Positions 11,395 through 24,868 of a stretch of 64,000 nt of DNA are shown in pieces. The DNA comes from Tridacna crocea (lineage: Eukaryota; Mollusca; Bivalvia; Cardiida; Cardiidae), in NCBI GenBank assembly GCA_943736015.1, contig OX031057.1, positions 51,909,001 through 51,973,000 on the forward strand, read 5' to 3'. How positions within the stretch are numbered: position 1 is the first letter of the stretch; the number at the start of each line of letters is the position of its first letter. Position numbers and translations under genes: made by a program. The notes beneath the pieces were generated by a model, which was not told where the DNA came from, searched no databases, and saw nothing but the letters and a program-made list of their open reading frames with translations.

Positions 11395-11622
11395 ATGCTT
11401 TGGAGAAGTGGGCTTAAAACATCTCCTGTATGCTTGATACCAAGCAATTTATCACATTAGGTCTGTAAAGTCCATTTTGTCTAACAACAGTCTGAATCAT
11501 GAGGTCAACTGGTCCACAGACATGCAGAAAGTTGTTGAATTGCTAAAAGTTTCAACCCAGCTCAGGCTGACCTCGGTCGATACTTTTAGCACATATGTTT
11601 TAGCCCCCGTTCCATAGAGCCC
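11395..11622. repeat. Complete-looking hairpin MITE at the unit boundary
   Basis: The left end (catgctttggagaagtgggc) and right end (gcccccgttccatagagc) are degraded inverted copies of one terminus, with cagctcaggctgacctcggtcg inside. It gives the clearest full-length picture (about 225 bp) of the CAGCCTG/CAGGCTG family. A relative is at 46145-46440 beyond copy 4. Confidence 0.55.
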
Positions 11623-14206
11623 ATGACCCAACTGTTTTCACCTCTTACGAACATCCATAGCTGAGATACAAACTGTATCCGGCAGGACGCAAACCCGTGC
11701 GAACACATATCCTCGTTTTTCGAGGTTTAAAAGACCATAACCACCGAGCTAAAGAGATATCTCCCTAGCGCTGTTGCTAAGTATTGTATTAAAATCGGGA
11801 CGAAACCATGCATGAAGGAGTGGTCTCCCGTAACACAGCCTAGTCTCGGAGGCCAATTTAATCAACGATTAGTGTCTGATGTTTCTTTATCCGTGCTTTG
11901 TCACGGAAAGACTGTTTTCAAGCCACTGGCTGCTTTTTCACATATACAAAAAAGATGCGACTTTCAGCCGTGAGCGAAGAGTTGTCCTTGTGGCAATGTC
12001 CCTCGTTAATCACAGCAGAGATTTTAAACAGTGCGAGCATAAGACCTTTAGGCCTCTACATGCAACTAGCAGCCTATTTGCGGACATTGTTGCTCAAGAT
12101 CATACTGCAAAAAACCCTAATGAATTCAAATTACAAACAAACATCCGTACAATCAACAAACAATGAACAACAACGACAGCAAACAAACACCAAAAATACA
12201 CAAACAGCGACAACAAACCAATAATTTATCAGACCAACAAATTATGAACAAAACAAGAAGTACCTGTAGCTTCCATAACTTCTAAACCAAACTCCAATCA
12301 TTTCAGTCATGTCTAATTACGTAGTTGCCTTCAAATGTGAACAAGTTTGAAATAATGTTGTGTACCAGAGAATTCTTCAATAAGCAGTGAAAACCCAAAT
12401 ATATCAGAAGCTGTCCTTTTAACATTCAGGAAGAAACAAGAATATCTAAGTCGTGCCCTTAAAAAAGACGATTTAATGCGTTTGCAAAAAGTATCGACTT
12501 AACCCTTTACCTGACATGTCAATTTGAGGCTCTTACATTTCAGCAGCAAATAAAGATATGTCAAAAATATGGAAAAATGAGGATACAAATATCTGAATGA
12601 GTGAAAACAATGTGGGAAAAGGAGAAATTGCTCCCACAATGTTTTCAAAAGGTACATGTATCTGTTGTTGATACGACAAAATAAGTATTTATGGAGTAAA
12701 GGCTTAAGTCAGCCTGTGCAGTTCCGACAGGCTTACTCATGTCAACACTTTTGTTTTTGGTAAATTTTCTGAATGTAGAAGGATCTTCTACTTCAGGATT
12801 CAGCGGTATGTTAAACAAAATGTGGCCTATCACGCCAAAAAGGACATTCTGGGAATTCCGTAAACCAATTAGATGAAAAGAGATCAAAGACAATGCTGGT
12901 CAATTAAGGTTGATAGCTTAAAATTGATTGTATGGTAAGGTAGAATGACCACTTTTCATGCAGAAAATATTATAAAGACGAACAGTTTCAAACCTCGTCA
13001 GACTGCGCAATCTGCACAGTCTGACAAGGGTCGACGCTTTTCGCTGTTCCCAGATGGTTCCTTTTCGCGTGACGGGTTACAAAATAATTTTAGCATTATC
13101 CAAAATATTGAGACTTTTTGGTATAATGTATCAAGGGCTGCAGTGTGGTAAATGCACCCTCACATCTGTTTCCTGGCTTTCTCATATCAGTACTAGTGCA
13201 ATTTTCACCCCAAGCCACTAACTACTTTTAGACTATCCGACTGGGCTGTCTTCTTTTGATAAGGAACTGTAATCAACAAGACTTGGTCATGCTCTGTGAA
13301 AAAGGGGGTTTAATGCATATACAAATAGAAAGAAAAAAAAAATCAACTCATGTCAATACAAGCAGGCTGATCTGTTCTAAGCTCTTTCCTATTTGTAATT
13401 TTCTGTGTATCGCCAGTTCGGGTCTAGACAGGACCTTGTTGAAAGCGGGGCAAGTGAGCTATCCGCTGCCGTCGATAACTCAAAAGCATAGGGGGGTCGT
13501 ACTGACCAACATTTTTTCTTTATGTTGTTCTTGGTTATCAGACTGGCTGAGACAGCATGGTTTAGCAGGTCACACGGCTTGTCTTTGAATCTGAACGATG
13601 ATCTGGTAAAAGGGGGCTTAATGCATTTCTTTGATGCATGACAACAAATAGCCAAATTCGTCACGTAGTTATGGATCCACAGAATCCATAATTTTCAATA
13701 GCCTACTGACTCCCTAGGTAGACTGGTCCTTTGACATTCAGAAAAATTGGAAAAACAAAAGGTGTTGATTCAGGCCTGCTTTCGCAGATTACACAGACTG
13801 ATCTGAGTCGATACTTTTAGCACTTACATGTACTTTAAGCCTCTTTATCAAAAATCACGGATTACTTTTAATTAAAAAGGATAAACAAAAGGTCCAGATG
13901 TAGTATAATGACCTCGCATACCCTAAGAAACACTTGGCTTCTTTCTACCAATTAGATGTTTAAGCTTAGACCGTTAAATTTGAAGGTACGTAGATCTAGA
14001 ATGAACATTTTTACTGCATACGAAATCGAAAAATACATTTATGTTTCTCAAATAATATTTTGGTATAAGCCTTTCTTTTGGGAGAAATATTCTTTTCCAT
14101 TCTTTCTGTTCAAAAACAAAATAATATTTCCTGTATCCATAACATACACAGGATGTTTGAGTTTGCACAGAAATTTTAAAAGGATCAAATATCAGGAACG
14201 GTAATA

Positions 14207-14378
14207 TTAACCAATGAAATCGCAGTATGAAGTTACGTCGCCTTCGTCATAGAGTTGACGTCGTTTCCACAGAAACGCGGCGTGTAGCCATTTTGACTTG
14301 ATCAAAGTTGCCACGCTTTTTTTGAGCTCTCGAAAATTATTCAATTGCAATTGAACATACTCAGCTTATGCACAAGAA
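14207..14378 (+). promoter_or_regulatory. Promoter and 5' leader of copy 2
   Basis: Same block as upstream of copy 1: CCAAT at 14211-14215, TGACGTC at 14256-14262 and GCCATTTTG at 14287-14295. The four-codon uORF is retained. Role inferred from motifs, conservation and position. Confidence 0.5.
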
Positions 14379-17300
14379 ATGATGACAAACAAAAGGTAAA
14401 TACTCTCTCTATATTTCGGAGAAAAAAGTTTAAGAATGAGGTATAGAGATATATTGTAAAATGACTTAGAAAAACGTTGCAAAATAGGCAATAGAATTGA
14501 GAGTGGGTGGGATGGACATTATCGAACATAATCAAAATCATCATTTCTTTTAAATTCACGTTCGCTTTATGTTTCGATAATAACGATTAAAAAATGTAAA
14601 AAAAAAAATCAGTAAATAAGATGTAAGCTGCAACCATAACAACATCGAACTTTTTAATGTACCGGCAAGTAACTTTTCTCTTCGGCTCCACACTATATCT
14701 TACAGACAAAACCACCGTTTATTTAACAGCGTTTTATCACATCAATACATTTTTGACGACATGGTTGGCTGTGGAAAGCTATTGTTAAACATTGGCTAAT
14801 ATTTATTTAACTGAGATCAGATATATCTTTCCTCTCCTGGGTATGAATTGGATGCAAGTCTGTTCCTTATCGGTTGCTCCGGTAAAAATGTATCAATCAT
14901 GCTCTGTGAAAAGAGGGCTTAATGTATCTGCGAGAATTATAGACCCCTCAGGCCAGCCTGCGCAATTCGTGCAGGCTGACCTGGGCCAAAACTTCTCAGT
15001 ATTGGTAAATTTTCTGTAAGTCCAAGGCCTAGTCTACCACAATTGTCATAAATAAGTGACAAAAGAGGATCCATGAGTATGTGATGGCTTGCTTCGTGTC
15101 ATGCAATACAGAGATGTATTAAGACACCTTTTCACAGAGCATGGCTCGTATTTAAGCCGAGATATCATTATAGTGGTTATTTTATTATCATTATTATTGA
15201 CCAAGACCAGACCAAGGCATTTATTCACCAACCCTTCTTACATCAAACCATCATTTTGTTCTCGAGAATTCTCTAGAGTGGAGCGTAACACAACTTCTGA
15301 TAGGCTAAACTAAATGATCTAGCCAATCGAATGTGTTGTAACTCTCTAAATCTAGAACCAGACTTAAAAACTAAATTATGAACAGTTGGTATATACGAAC
15401 ACAGGATCCTTCTAGAAGAAGCACGATTCGATAGATGAATCAACCCGCAAAAGTATACACTGTATTTTCGACTCCTAGATTCTAATCTAGGGCATACCTG
15501 TCTGTGCACAAAAACGCCAGTGTATTCACTTTTGCAAAAGGGAAAAGAAAGTCAATTTTGCAAAAAACAATGTCATCAAGGGCCAATGACAGCCCTCAAC
15601 ATTTCAAAATTTAATTTTTCTAGGGTCCCTGCGTGGCTCAGTAGTAAAGTGTAGAATTCGCGACCTATAGTCCCCGAGTTCGACTTCGACTGGATGCACG
15701 GGATCCTTCGTATGAGTGTCGTTAGGCAAGACACTTTAGAGGCCCAGTACTACATTGATAAGCTCAGGCAAAACAGGAATATGTGAGCTGTCTCCGTGAT
15801 TTGACGGAAATAATGTTAAAAGCAACATAAAACATGATGGACCACATATTTGACTATATTACTGATAAAGGGAAAATGAGTAATTCTCCGCCAAAGGAAA
15901 GCGATAATATATACCAAGTAAGCCACTCAATACTTCTGGCTCCATAAATTTCGTTTTGACAAACAACCGGCTAAATAATGGGTAGAATGGTCATTAGACA
16001 TACAGAAAATTGACTAAAGCGAAACAATTTCAACACATGTCAGCCTGGGCAGATTGCACAAGCTGACATGTGTAGATACTTTTTATAGATGCATTTAACC
16101 TTCTTTTCATACAGCATTTCTGATCTGTTTTGGAGAGGAACACGACTAAGGCACTTTTACGAATGCCAAAATCTAATGATTGCATTCATTTTGCATGCTT
16201 TTCCCAAAGATTGACTGATATGGAAAATCATGTGTGTTTTCTGTATTGTGCATTGTGTATTCTGCACTGTATGTGTTTATCGCTTGTAAGCGACAGAACT
16301 GGTATTTAACAAAAGAAACCGAATGAATGGTCTTAAGTGCATTTAAGTTCCAATACAAGCGCTTCAGACTTTATAAGGTTGAAAACGACCAACAACCATT
16401 TCACCCACCGCATGATCTTGTCGATGTTTACTAGTAGCTTAGTGCCTTCGAACATCCTATCGGGATAAAAACGAAATGGTGCAAATGATTATGTATCTTG
16501 ATATTGTCCTCATGCACTGGATGAAAGTTCGCAATACTTTGGTCATATCAAATACTTTCATAATGGATAGCTTATGGCTATTCATGCGTGTCTCATAGTA
16601 CGGAACTATTTTCAAAACGCGATATTTGCCCAATATCAAACCATCAATGGCCGCCAATATTGAAAATTCCGCAAAACCACCCTAGTTCAAAGAAACAGAT
16701 TTCTACCGCTTTCGAAATGAATTAAACAAACGAGAAAGATATAACGTTAAATTTGATTTAAGAAAAAAACACCAAAAAAACACGCTATTAAATCACGGGA
16801 TATTATGTAAATAATATCAAAGTACACAATGAAAAGGTTAGATTTCACTTGTATTGGAATAACATTGTGTAGAATTCGTTCTTTTGGCGAAGTTGCCCCG
16901 ATGTTGCAAGGGCAACTTCGCCAAAAGAACAAGTTCAACACAATATATTTCCTTTCAAGTGCAACAACTTATAATAATGCATGCAGTGCCTAAGATAGCT
17001 CAACCATTTATTTATTTGTTTATTTTTTTGAGTCGCCTGTTTGCGTAGCAAACAGGCTCTCATTGTTATCGTGCTGATCTATGGGGTGACGTAAGCATAC
17101 TTCCGGCCTTGTACTGCTTCCTGTCCCAAGTTCCGGTTTATGAGATAAATCATATTATAGTTTTCTTATTATTCAGTGAAAAACCCGGTTTTTATTTGAT
17201 GTAAATAATTTACAACTGTGCCTTTGTGATAATGAATATGTCTATAAAGACTGAGCTGTTTAACGGTTCAAACCTTTGAAACAATCATTTCGTGCGCAAG

Positions 17301-20300
17301 GGTACACATTAACCTGATGTCTGTGTAAGACATCATCTCTAAAAATAGCGCATTACGTATATGTAAAAATAGCCGCCGTGAACTAAACAAGTCTGCGGAC
17401 ACGCTGAGAAATTTTCAACTGCAAGCACCTTTTCTGCTTCTATTTGTGGACAATTCTCAGTGAAAATTGTTTGATAATTACCTATTAGAAGTACACTCTA
17501 ACTCTTACAATCTGACAATCCTAACTGCAAGCCTTATGTCAATTCAACGCTCAACCTATGAGAAAGGCGATGCCGAGTTAACATGGAAGCTTTCAATTGC
17601 TATTTTTCTCAACAGTAGGCCAATTTTTTTAACAAATTTATAACGACTTGGAATGTTTGCATTGGCTTCGTAGACATTCTTACACGTTGCTTCTTCCAAG
17701 CTTTTTAATCTAGACTTTAGATTCTTTGCACAGCCATTTTCTAGGTGCACCAGAGATCGTACATAGCGTATGCAAAGCACACGGTTCTAGGCTGTACCAA
17801 GTCATCGCTTTGCAGGTGTTTTCTGGAATGTAGCTTTGCGACAAATATAGATCTCGTAATCACGTGACGTATAAACGTCATTTACACCACGGAAATCTAT
17901 GAATTTACATATTTATGAATCAGTCGCTAAACCGGCCTATGTAGAGAGAGTGCTTTGAAGTTAACTATATTTAATTGGTTTTGGTTCATAAAGACGGCCA
18001 AATTTGTTAAAGCCTGCTGTTTTTTTTTTCAATGAGCGATTAACCTAGAAATAGTATTTATTAAACAACAATTTATTAGTGCGGGTGTTAGAACGCAAGG
18101 TGCTTTTGTAACTGCCAAAATCTGAATTTACACTACGCAGTTCTAACAACGTTACCAGCAATCTGAGAAATTAACTTTTTACTCCGCTATAATTCAAATA
18201 TAATAGAACAGATCAGTGTTTACCCGCTGGAACAACAAGTTCTTTATTGGAGTGTTTGTAATCTTGTGAAGGGTTTTTAGAAAGGGTAATAAAACGAATC
18301 GCAAACATTTAATTTACACCAAAGCAATATACATGTAGACAAAATTCGATTGGTGTGGAAGCACTATAATCCCTGGGACGTTATATTTAACGCAGACAAA
18401 TATTAAAGGCTGATGATCGTGCTGCTGGGTTATAGATTTTATTTAGTTGTAGCAGCCACATTCATAGAGTCCATTGGTGGTCAAAACCTCAATCTGGACA
18501 ACAACAAAAACAAATTATTTCCAAAGGACAGGTAGATCACTGAGTCAAATACATTGTTTGTGCTCCAAAGGCTACAGTCCAGTCCAATGATTATGAAATT
18601 GCCCGGCTGTTTGTCTCAATAGTGTTTTTGACAAAACTGAATATAGGTCACCTGGGTTTAAAAGAAAAAAGCCTAAAGATTGTCATTAGGTCAAATCAGG
18701 CGTAACCGTAATAGAGCTGTAGAATCCATTTATGTTCAGTCTAATACTTATGAAACTTTGTCAGACTGCTAAGATTAGATATGAGCGATCGAGTTGCAAA
18801 AGGGCATTTTTGGTCTAAAAGTATGTCACAAGATCCTATACCAGAAGATATTCTGGTCTTTACTTGTAAAGGGTTGTTGCCTGTGAGTAAAAAACGTTGA
18901 ACTTATTAAAGCTGGTCCTGGTGCCTAAATTTTAATTTCCACCACATTTTTTAAATTTAAATTTTAATACGGATATCTTGGATTTTAGGATGACAACTCA
19001 GAATATGCTTGCATATAATACTGTCTTGTCGTTAAATTATTTTGTGTCTTGAATGCTTTTAATAGATTTGAACAAAAAAGGGTGAAAACTTCTAACCCAT
19101 TACCCTACAGGCGACTCTCAGGACTATCAGTCCTTTGATTTAACTATGTATACATCTTATTCTATTTATTTCTCCTTGTCATATTCTATACCATACATGT
19201 ATCATTTTTATATGTCTTTACCGATTTGATTTATTTTCTTATTATCTATCATCATGTTTATTACAGACAAGTTATCGTACATCACGTGGACTCAAGAAGA
19301 CAGGACAGACGGTTTTACCCGTACAGACGACCCACCAGATATGACCGATTTACATCGGTACCACAGATATCAGCACTACGACAATGGTTGATGACCTTCA
19401 TTGTAGTGTCAAGGGGAGAGGTTGTCGGGACAAGCGAAGATCCTTTATATTCATTATGGTTCTGGCCCCAAGAGTGAGTTTTACCCGTCTCAATCATTTT
19501 GTCTATTTGTTTATGTATGTGTACATGTTTTCCTTCTTATGGTGGAGAAAATCGTTATATTTCTGCTAATAGATATGTACTGTTTTCTTCCTACCAGAGC
19601 TGTATGAATAAGTAATCGAGTTTTATTTCTACACCCTGAAAAAGGCTAACTATTCATTTGCATTACCGGACTGGCACCATTTCGTTTGAGATCATCTACA
19701 TATAATGACAAACAGGGCCTTAGAAAAGGCTGATGTCCGTATTTACGAACCATTCTGGATTCCAGTTTTAATTTACTTATTTTAGAAAGTACCACAATTT
19801 CTGAGTGGATAATTTACCTAGTATAGATAATCAGAAATACATTTTCCCTAATTTAAAGAGTCCTTGAGAATTACAACTTGAAAAGAATCTATAAAAGATT
19901 CGTTGTGTTCATGTGCCTTAGTCTTGAGAAAATAAACCAAGTTAGAGTCATTCAATTTTTAATGCGATCTTGGCAGGATTACAACATTTGTCACCCAATG
20001 TCCTTTGTACAAATACAAGCTACTCTACGCGTATTTGTACATGGACTTCTATTTATTTAAAATGAGACATAGATATTCGTTGGTAAATCAACCAGTAAAC
20101 CATGGAACAAGAGTATATATCTTTTTACTTTTTTTTCAGGGAAATGACGAGTCGTATACTCTGTCGGACCTCTTACTGCAACACTATACGCAGAAACAGA
20201 CGCTACCATCCCTATCAAAGCCCAGGAAAATACAAAAGTGGATCGTGCAAATGTTGCTCCCTTCCATTTTATCTAGATTGCAGATATTTCTCTTTATCTG

Positions 20301-23300
20301 TGAGAGGATATCTCGACAACACTGAGGCAAACACTGCAACGGCTACTGGTAAAGAAATCGAAAGTCTAGCTGTAGATAACTACGTGCCTGAAGAAATTGA
20401 ATCTTCCACAGAAAACAACCCTGTGCCTGATGCTCATTTAATGCACGATGTCCAGATAACCGTAAACAAAATACTGGAAATGATAACAACCGAACTTGAC
20501 AAACCAACATCAGATGATATAGTCTCAGATTCGACCACTGACTCAGACGTTAAGCTGTAAGTTGACCACTTGAATAATACTTTATTCTTCTTCTACATGA
20601 AGAACAAAGCTTTTGTAAAAAATGTGGGAATTTAGAAAATGCTCCTACCCATCATGTTTTCCTTTTCCCATATTTTCAGAGGACAAATCTCACCATTTGA
20701 GCAAAATTCAATTTGCATTGCTGCAAAAACTTTCAGTTTGGACCAGTCTGAAATCATGTGTTTGGTAAGCGACGTAGTAATGCAAACTCAATGATGATTT
20801 GGCTGGAATATCCTACGTGGACAGTATAGATTCAAAGAGTGTATACCTCAACATTGTGCCTATTCTAAATTCAGACTTGTCAGCTGAGGTAAGGCGTTCA
20901 ATCTCTGGTAGCCATATTTTAAATCGTAGGACTAGAACTCATTGCACTGACAACTAGTATTGCTTTCGAATATGCAGTAAGTGTTGAACATCTACCTTAA
21001 AATTTTTGTACACTCCCTAAGCAGCCCTATCTGAATTGGATTAGTTTCATCTGGAATTGTTCCGACTTCCTGTGCAAATGTCTAGATGCATGTACATTAA
21101 AGCTCTCTTTTTTATTGTTCCTCCATAAACAAGACAATCAAATATTATATTTTTACAGAAAATCTAAGATGACTAGTTTATGAGAATCTGTTCTTCTTCT
21201 TACTTTGTTTTAAGTTTTTTTTTTTTTTCATTTACAGCTTTAATTTCTGGTATTTTCTTTACTTAAGTCTATCTTGATTCTTCTTTTCCCTTCAACAAAA
21301 TCATATTTGTCTTTTAGTATTTCTCTTGCTCCTTTTCCGATCACAAATATTTTTTTTCTGCTTCCATATTCGTAGTTGTCTTTTCTTATCTGTTTCTCAC
21401 TGTCTTTTCTTATCTTTTCTATGTCTATGTCGAATAGTTATACAGAATTTGATCCTCAACAAATGAGAAAAACGGAATGTGAGACAAGAGTGGCAGATCC
21501 TGGCTCTACAGTAGAGAGCAAGACTAATGCTGGTATATTTACTTGCTTATGTCTGTCTAGTATTTAGTGCTGTTCTACAACACTGTTTCCTCCATGGTAA
21601 TTCCGCACGTACACCACGTATGAATGTTAACATCTGACGCTCCTAAAAATATTGAAGTCGATTCAATGACAAGCAATTCTTTTTTCAACAAATTTTTGTT
21701 GCTGTTGTTGTTGTTGTTGCGTTTAATCAAACATTTGTTTTAAATGTCTCTTGTACTGTATTTGTTCCGGCCAAGGGTCGTACTCACCAAACCATTCTAA
21801 CATCAATGACTAGCCTCTGATTGGCTGTTACAGAATGTCCCTCCCAATTAGGTAGATCGTCTAGCGCAATATTTTTGCAATTATGTCGTTAAATTCGGCC
21901 CCTTTACTAGTCCTTGATGGTTTTGAAATAAAAATGTCTTGTAATGATTCAATATTACTAACCAATGGCCAAAAGTGATGACAGAATGCAAAACAAGGCA
22001 GAAATGACAGAATGCAAAACAAGAGGGACATTTCCGGGTAATATTATAGACGAAATAAAAGCATTACCAAGTTAGGTTTACTCTAATAAAGCATCGACAT
22101 ACTACAGGCGGGGATGGCTTTTTAAAACAGTTTTGAATGAAGTAAGTTGTAACAAACAATTTCTTAATTTTGTGCAATGATTCGTTTGTTCCTGTTATGA
22201 AATTTCTCATAATAAGTTCCATCTCACTTACATTCTGTCCATTTCATGTTATGTCAGAGCAGCAATGAGGCAGAAAAAAAAGAAACCAGACGAATCAATC
22301 AGAGTTTAAAACGACTCTTAATTAACATTTTTTTCTTTTTTTAGACTTGATCATTACATCCTTCGACCTCAAACAAGTCAACAATGTGACTTCAGAGGAT
22401 CAATTTGCCACAACAAATCTATCCACAAACGAGACAACTGAGTTACAGCAGATTTCTCAACAAAACAAAGCACTGATTCGGGACACGGAGACTGCTGTGT
22501 TAGTATAATTGACTTCACGTTTTTTTCCCTATCTTGATAAATCGAGCACAAAATTTTGCCATTCCGTTTCCAATAATTTTCGTCTAATAAGATACACATT
22601 TCCCTAACCTTTAGATACCATCCATATTATTACAAATTATACACATCATAGGTCTAAATAAGGCTTTATATCTTAGGAAGAACAAATTTCAACAATTTTT
22701 TATTACTTAATAGGATTTTTCAATTAAAATTTAGGATGTACATTTACAATGAACTTTATTTATCATCGTAATTAAAAATAAACTGACAGATAAATTTGAG
22801 ACGATGAAGAAGTTTACATAGACCAAACTTACAGATTGACATTATTTATTTTATTATCACTTACAGCAAAGAGTAGAGAAATAACATTTTCACAGAAAAG
22901 CAACAAAGCCATAATGTTACGTACATATTGTAATTTGCAGAATAAAAGAGATCGATGCGACACAATACATGAATGACAAAATAGAGACTGGGGATAAAAA
23001 AAGAGACATTGAAGATGTGTGTTGTAAGATGAGCCCTACAAATGAGGAATTCTTGGACTGTGGTACGTAACCGTTCCAGTGCCACATGAATGAGCCTAGC
23101 CCTGGTAAAAGATGGTTTAATGCATCTGCTTGATAAATTTTGCCACGCAACACATGTAATAATGGATGTATGAAATCCAATCGGCTGGAGCTGGACTTGA
23201 TGTAAAATGGTCTTTCAGTATGAATAACAATTTACTATTAACAAAAAGTTTTGAACTGTGTGAGCTAGCTAACTGCACAGGCTGACATGGTGCAGTACTT

Positions 23301-24724
23301 TTTTTGCAGATTCATTAAGCTCCCATTTTCACAGAGCATTACTCATATATTAGAATAGGATCATTTTGGTTTATTTGGCTTGCCACACGCGAACAGGGGT
23401 ATTTCAGACATTTGCGTAAAGTGTCGTCTCGTATCAGCCTGTGCAAGTCCGCGCAGGCTAATCTGAGAAAGCACTTTACGACAACAGTATATTTTGTCCT
23501 ACAGTGGACTTGCGCAAAAGAGAACATTACATAAAAACGATAAGTTTTGTTTTGGATTAATCTGCGCGGAATGTGCAGGCTGATCTGAGACGATACATTA
23601 CACAGATGTTCGAATACCCCTTATCAAGTGATGCAAGCCATTTAATACACTCAGATTCATACTATTCAATTGCAAAGCTTATTTTGTCAGATTACATCAT
23701 AAACTATATAGTAGTTTTAGTACAAGATCAGGTTGATCCTTATTTCGGTATAAATTTCATTTTGCTGCAGAAAAATAGCTCAAACTTCTTAAATATCTAC
23801 AAAAAATTGTGAAACTTTCTTTTCCTTTGTAGTCCCCATACATGGACTTTCAGATGTACCAATCGTTTGGTATGTCTGAGCCCAATATGACCTCAGTTGT
23901 CGACGGGCCTTAAAACACTAAAAAAAAAGGTATGTCTGAAAAGACCGTATATAATAATATAATTTTTATGAAAGCGTTTTCACACACTTAAAACCTATAA
24001 ACTTGATTATAATAGGTTTGTTATTACTGCTATTCCAAGAATTTAGAAAAATTCACGGACTTTTGAAGATCAATTCGTTCAGTTTGATTTCGATTGTAGT
24101 GGGGTAAATAAACGAACATGCATATAGTCTTTCCTCACATATATGACTGATATGATTTCGATTTTGTTGACAGGTCAATCTTTCCATGTACACGTATCGA
24201 CAGTCGGTCATCGTGGAAAAACAAATGAAGAAAAGTGTAACAAGAGATCCTTGGAAAACAAAGCAACGATTGAGTTACACCAAGCAAGCGACACTAAAGC
24301 TATCGTACCACCAAAACTTTATAAGAAAAGAATGTCTGCAGCCATGTTTTTCCAGAAGGAAATAACAAACCAGTCTAAGACCAGCCACACACCAACTTGT
24401 TCTGACTGTAATACAGTCTCTTTCTCAAACAGTCAAGTCACAGTTTTAAATTCTAACAAAACTGGAAAGCCCCACAGTCAACACGTTTCAAACACAAATC
24501 AAGACCTCCATTCAAATAATTCTCTATGTGTGTGGCTACGCAAAAGTAGTTCATCGTCTGAGCCTTACAAAGCATCAAAGAATTTGTCCGACCAGGAAAG
24601 ACTTAAAATGAGAAAGAGAAGATTCGGAATAACTGCCCAAAATGAAGAGGAGTCGCGACAAGAAATTCACGGACAGACGGGCCTAGCAATGTTCCTCATG
24701 CCACCACCAAGAGACGTAAAATAA
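14379..24724 (+). CDS. Array protein, copy 2 (altered C-terminus, 520 aa)
   Basis: Exons: 14379-14395, 19267-19473, 20140-20556, 21438-21532, 22345-22498, 22941-23062 and 24174-24724. All junctions match copy 1 in phase and splice-site sequence. In the last exon, two extra bases (gagtcgcgacaag where copies 1 and 3 have gagtcgacaag, near 24655) shift the frame. The final 28 residues of copy 1, including the KRRKIRL block, are replaced by 22 unrelated residues ending in DVK. Everything upstream is intact, so a protein is possible, but it would lack the putative nuclear localisation signal. Intron 1 carries a 2.1-kb transposon. Whether copy 2 is functional or decaying cannot be told from sequence. 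Confidence 0.6.
17030..19138. mobile_element. Helentron-like non-autonomous insertion
   Basis: Present only in unit 2, interrupting a T run that is uninterrupted at 5400-5412 and near 30810. The left terminus GAGTCGCCTGT (17030-17040) has its inverted copy ACAGGCGACTC at 19107-19117, not at the extreme right end. A hairpin GCCTGTTTGC/GCAAACAGGC lies at 17035-17057, and a second, AGGACT/AGTCCT, at 19120-19134 near the right end. Asymmetric inverted repeats, a terminal hairpin and insertion between T residues are hallmarks of Helentron (Helitron2) elements. No long reading frame is present, so it would be non-autonomous. The exact right end is uncertain by one to three bases because of the flanking T run. 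Confidence 0.6.
23869..23939 (+). mobile_element. Truncated retroposon tail with target-site duplication
   Basis: A 49-bp A-tailed insert (23880-23928, ending in eight A) is flanked by perfect 11-bp direct repeats GGTATGTCTGA at 23869-23879 and 23929-23939. The uninterrupted target is present once in unit 1 near 10136-10146. The same insertion occurs in unit 3 (35541-35609). This is the signature of a 5'-truncated LINE or SINE insertion by target-primed reverse transcription. Confidence 0.75.
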
Positions 24725-24817
24725 GATTAAACAGATACTAATGGACTCTGTTAAACATACGCTTTCATCCACCAAGATATGACTTTTTAATGATCTAATT
24801 CTTTTCTTTGTTTCTTT

Positions 24818-24868
<51 letters not shown>

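Larger units (their letters stand above)
1..11622 (+). repeat. Segmental duplication unit 1
   Basis: First of three nearly identical units. The sequence at position 1 recurs at 11623, 25422 and 37076, and base-by-base reading shows only scattered substitutions and small indels between units 1, 2 and 3. The origin is arbitrary because the window begins inside the array, so more units may lie to the left. The unit holds one gene (2757-10946), its promoter block, a SINE, several MITEs and a poly(A) signal. The boundary at 11622/11623 falls next to the right end of a hairpin MITE. Confidence 0.95.

Noticed and set aside
3275..11622. Regularly recurring hairpins considered as a CRISPR-like or structured RNA array
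   Set aside because: Spacing is irregular, each hairpin lies in a 100-250-bp element with terminal repeats, and copies are dispersed through introns. They are MITEs.
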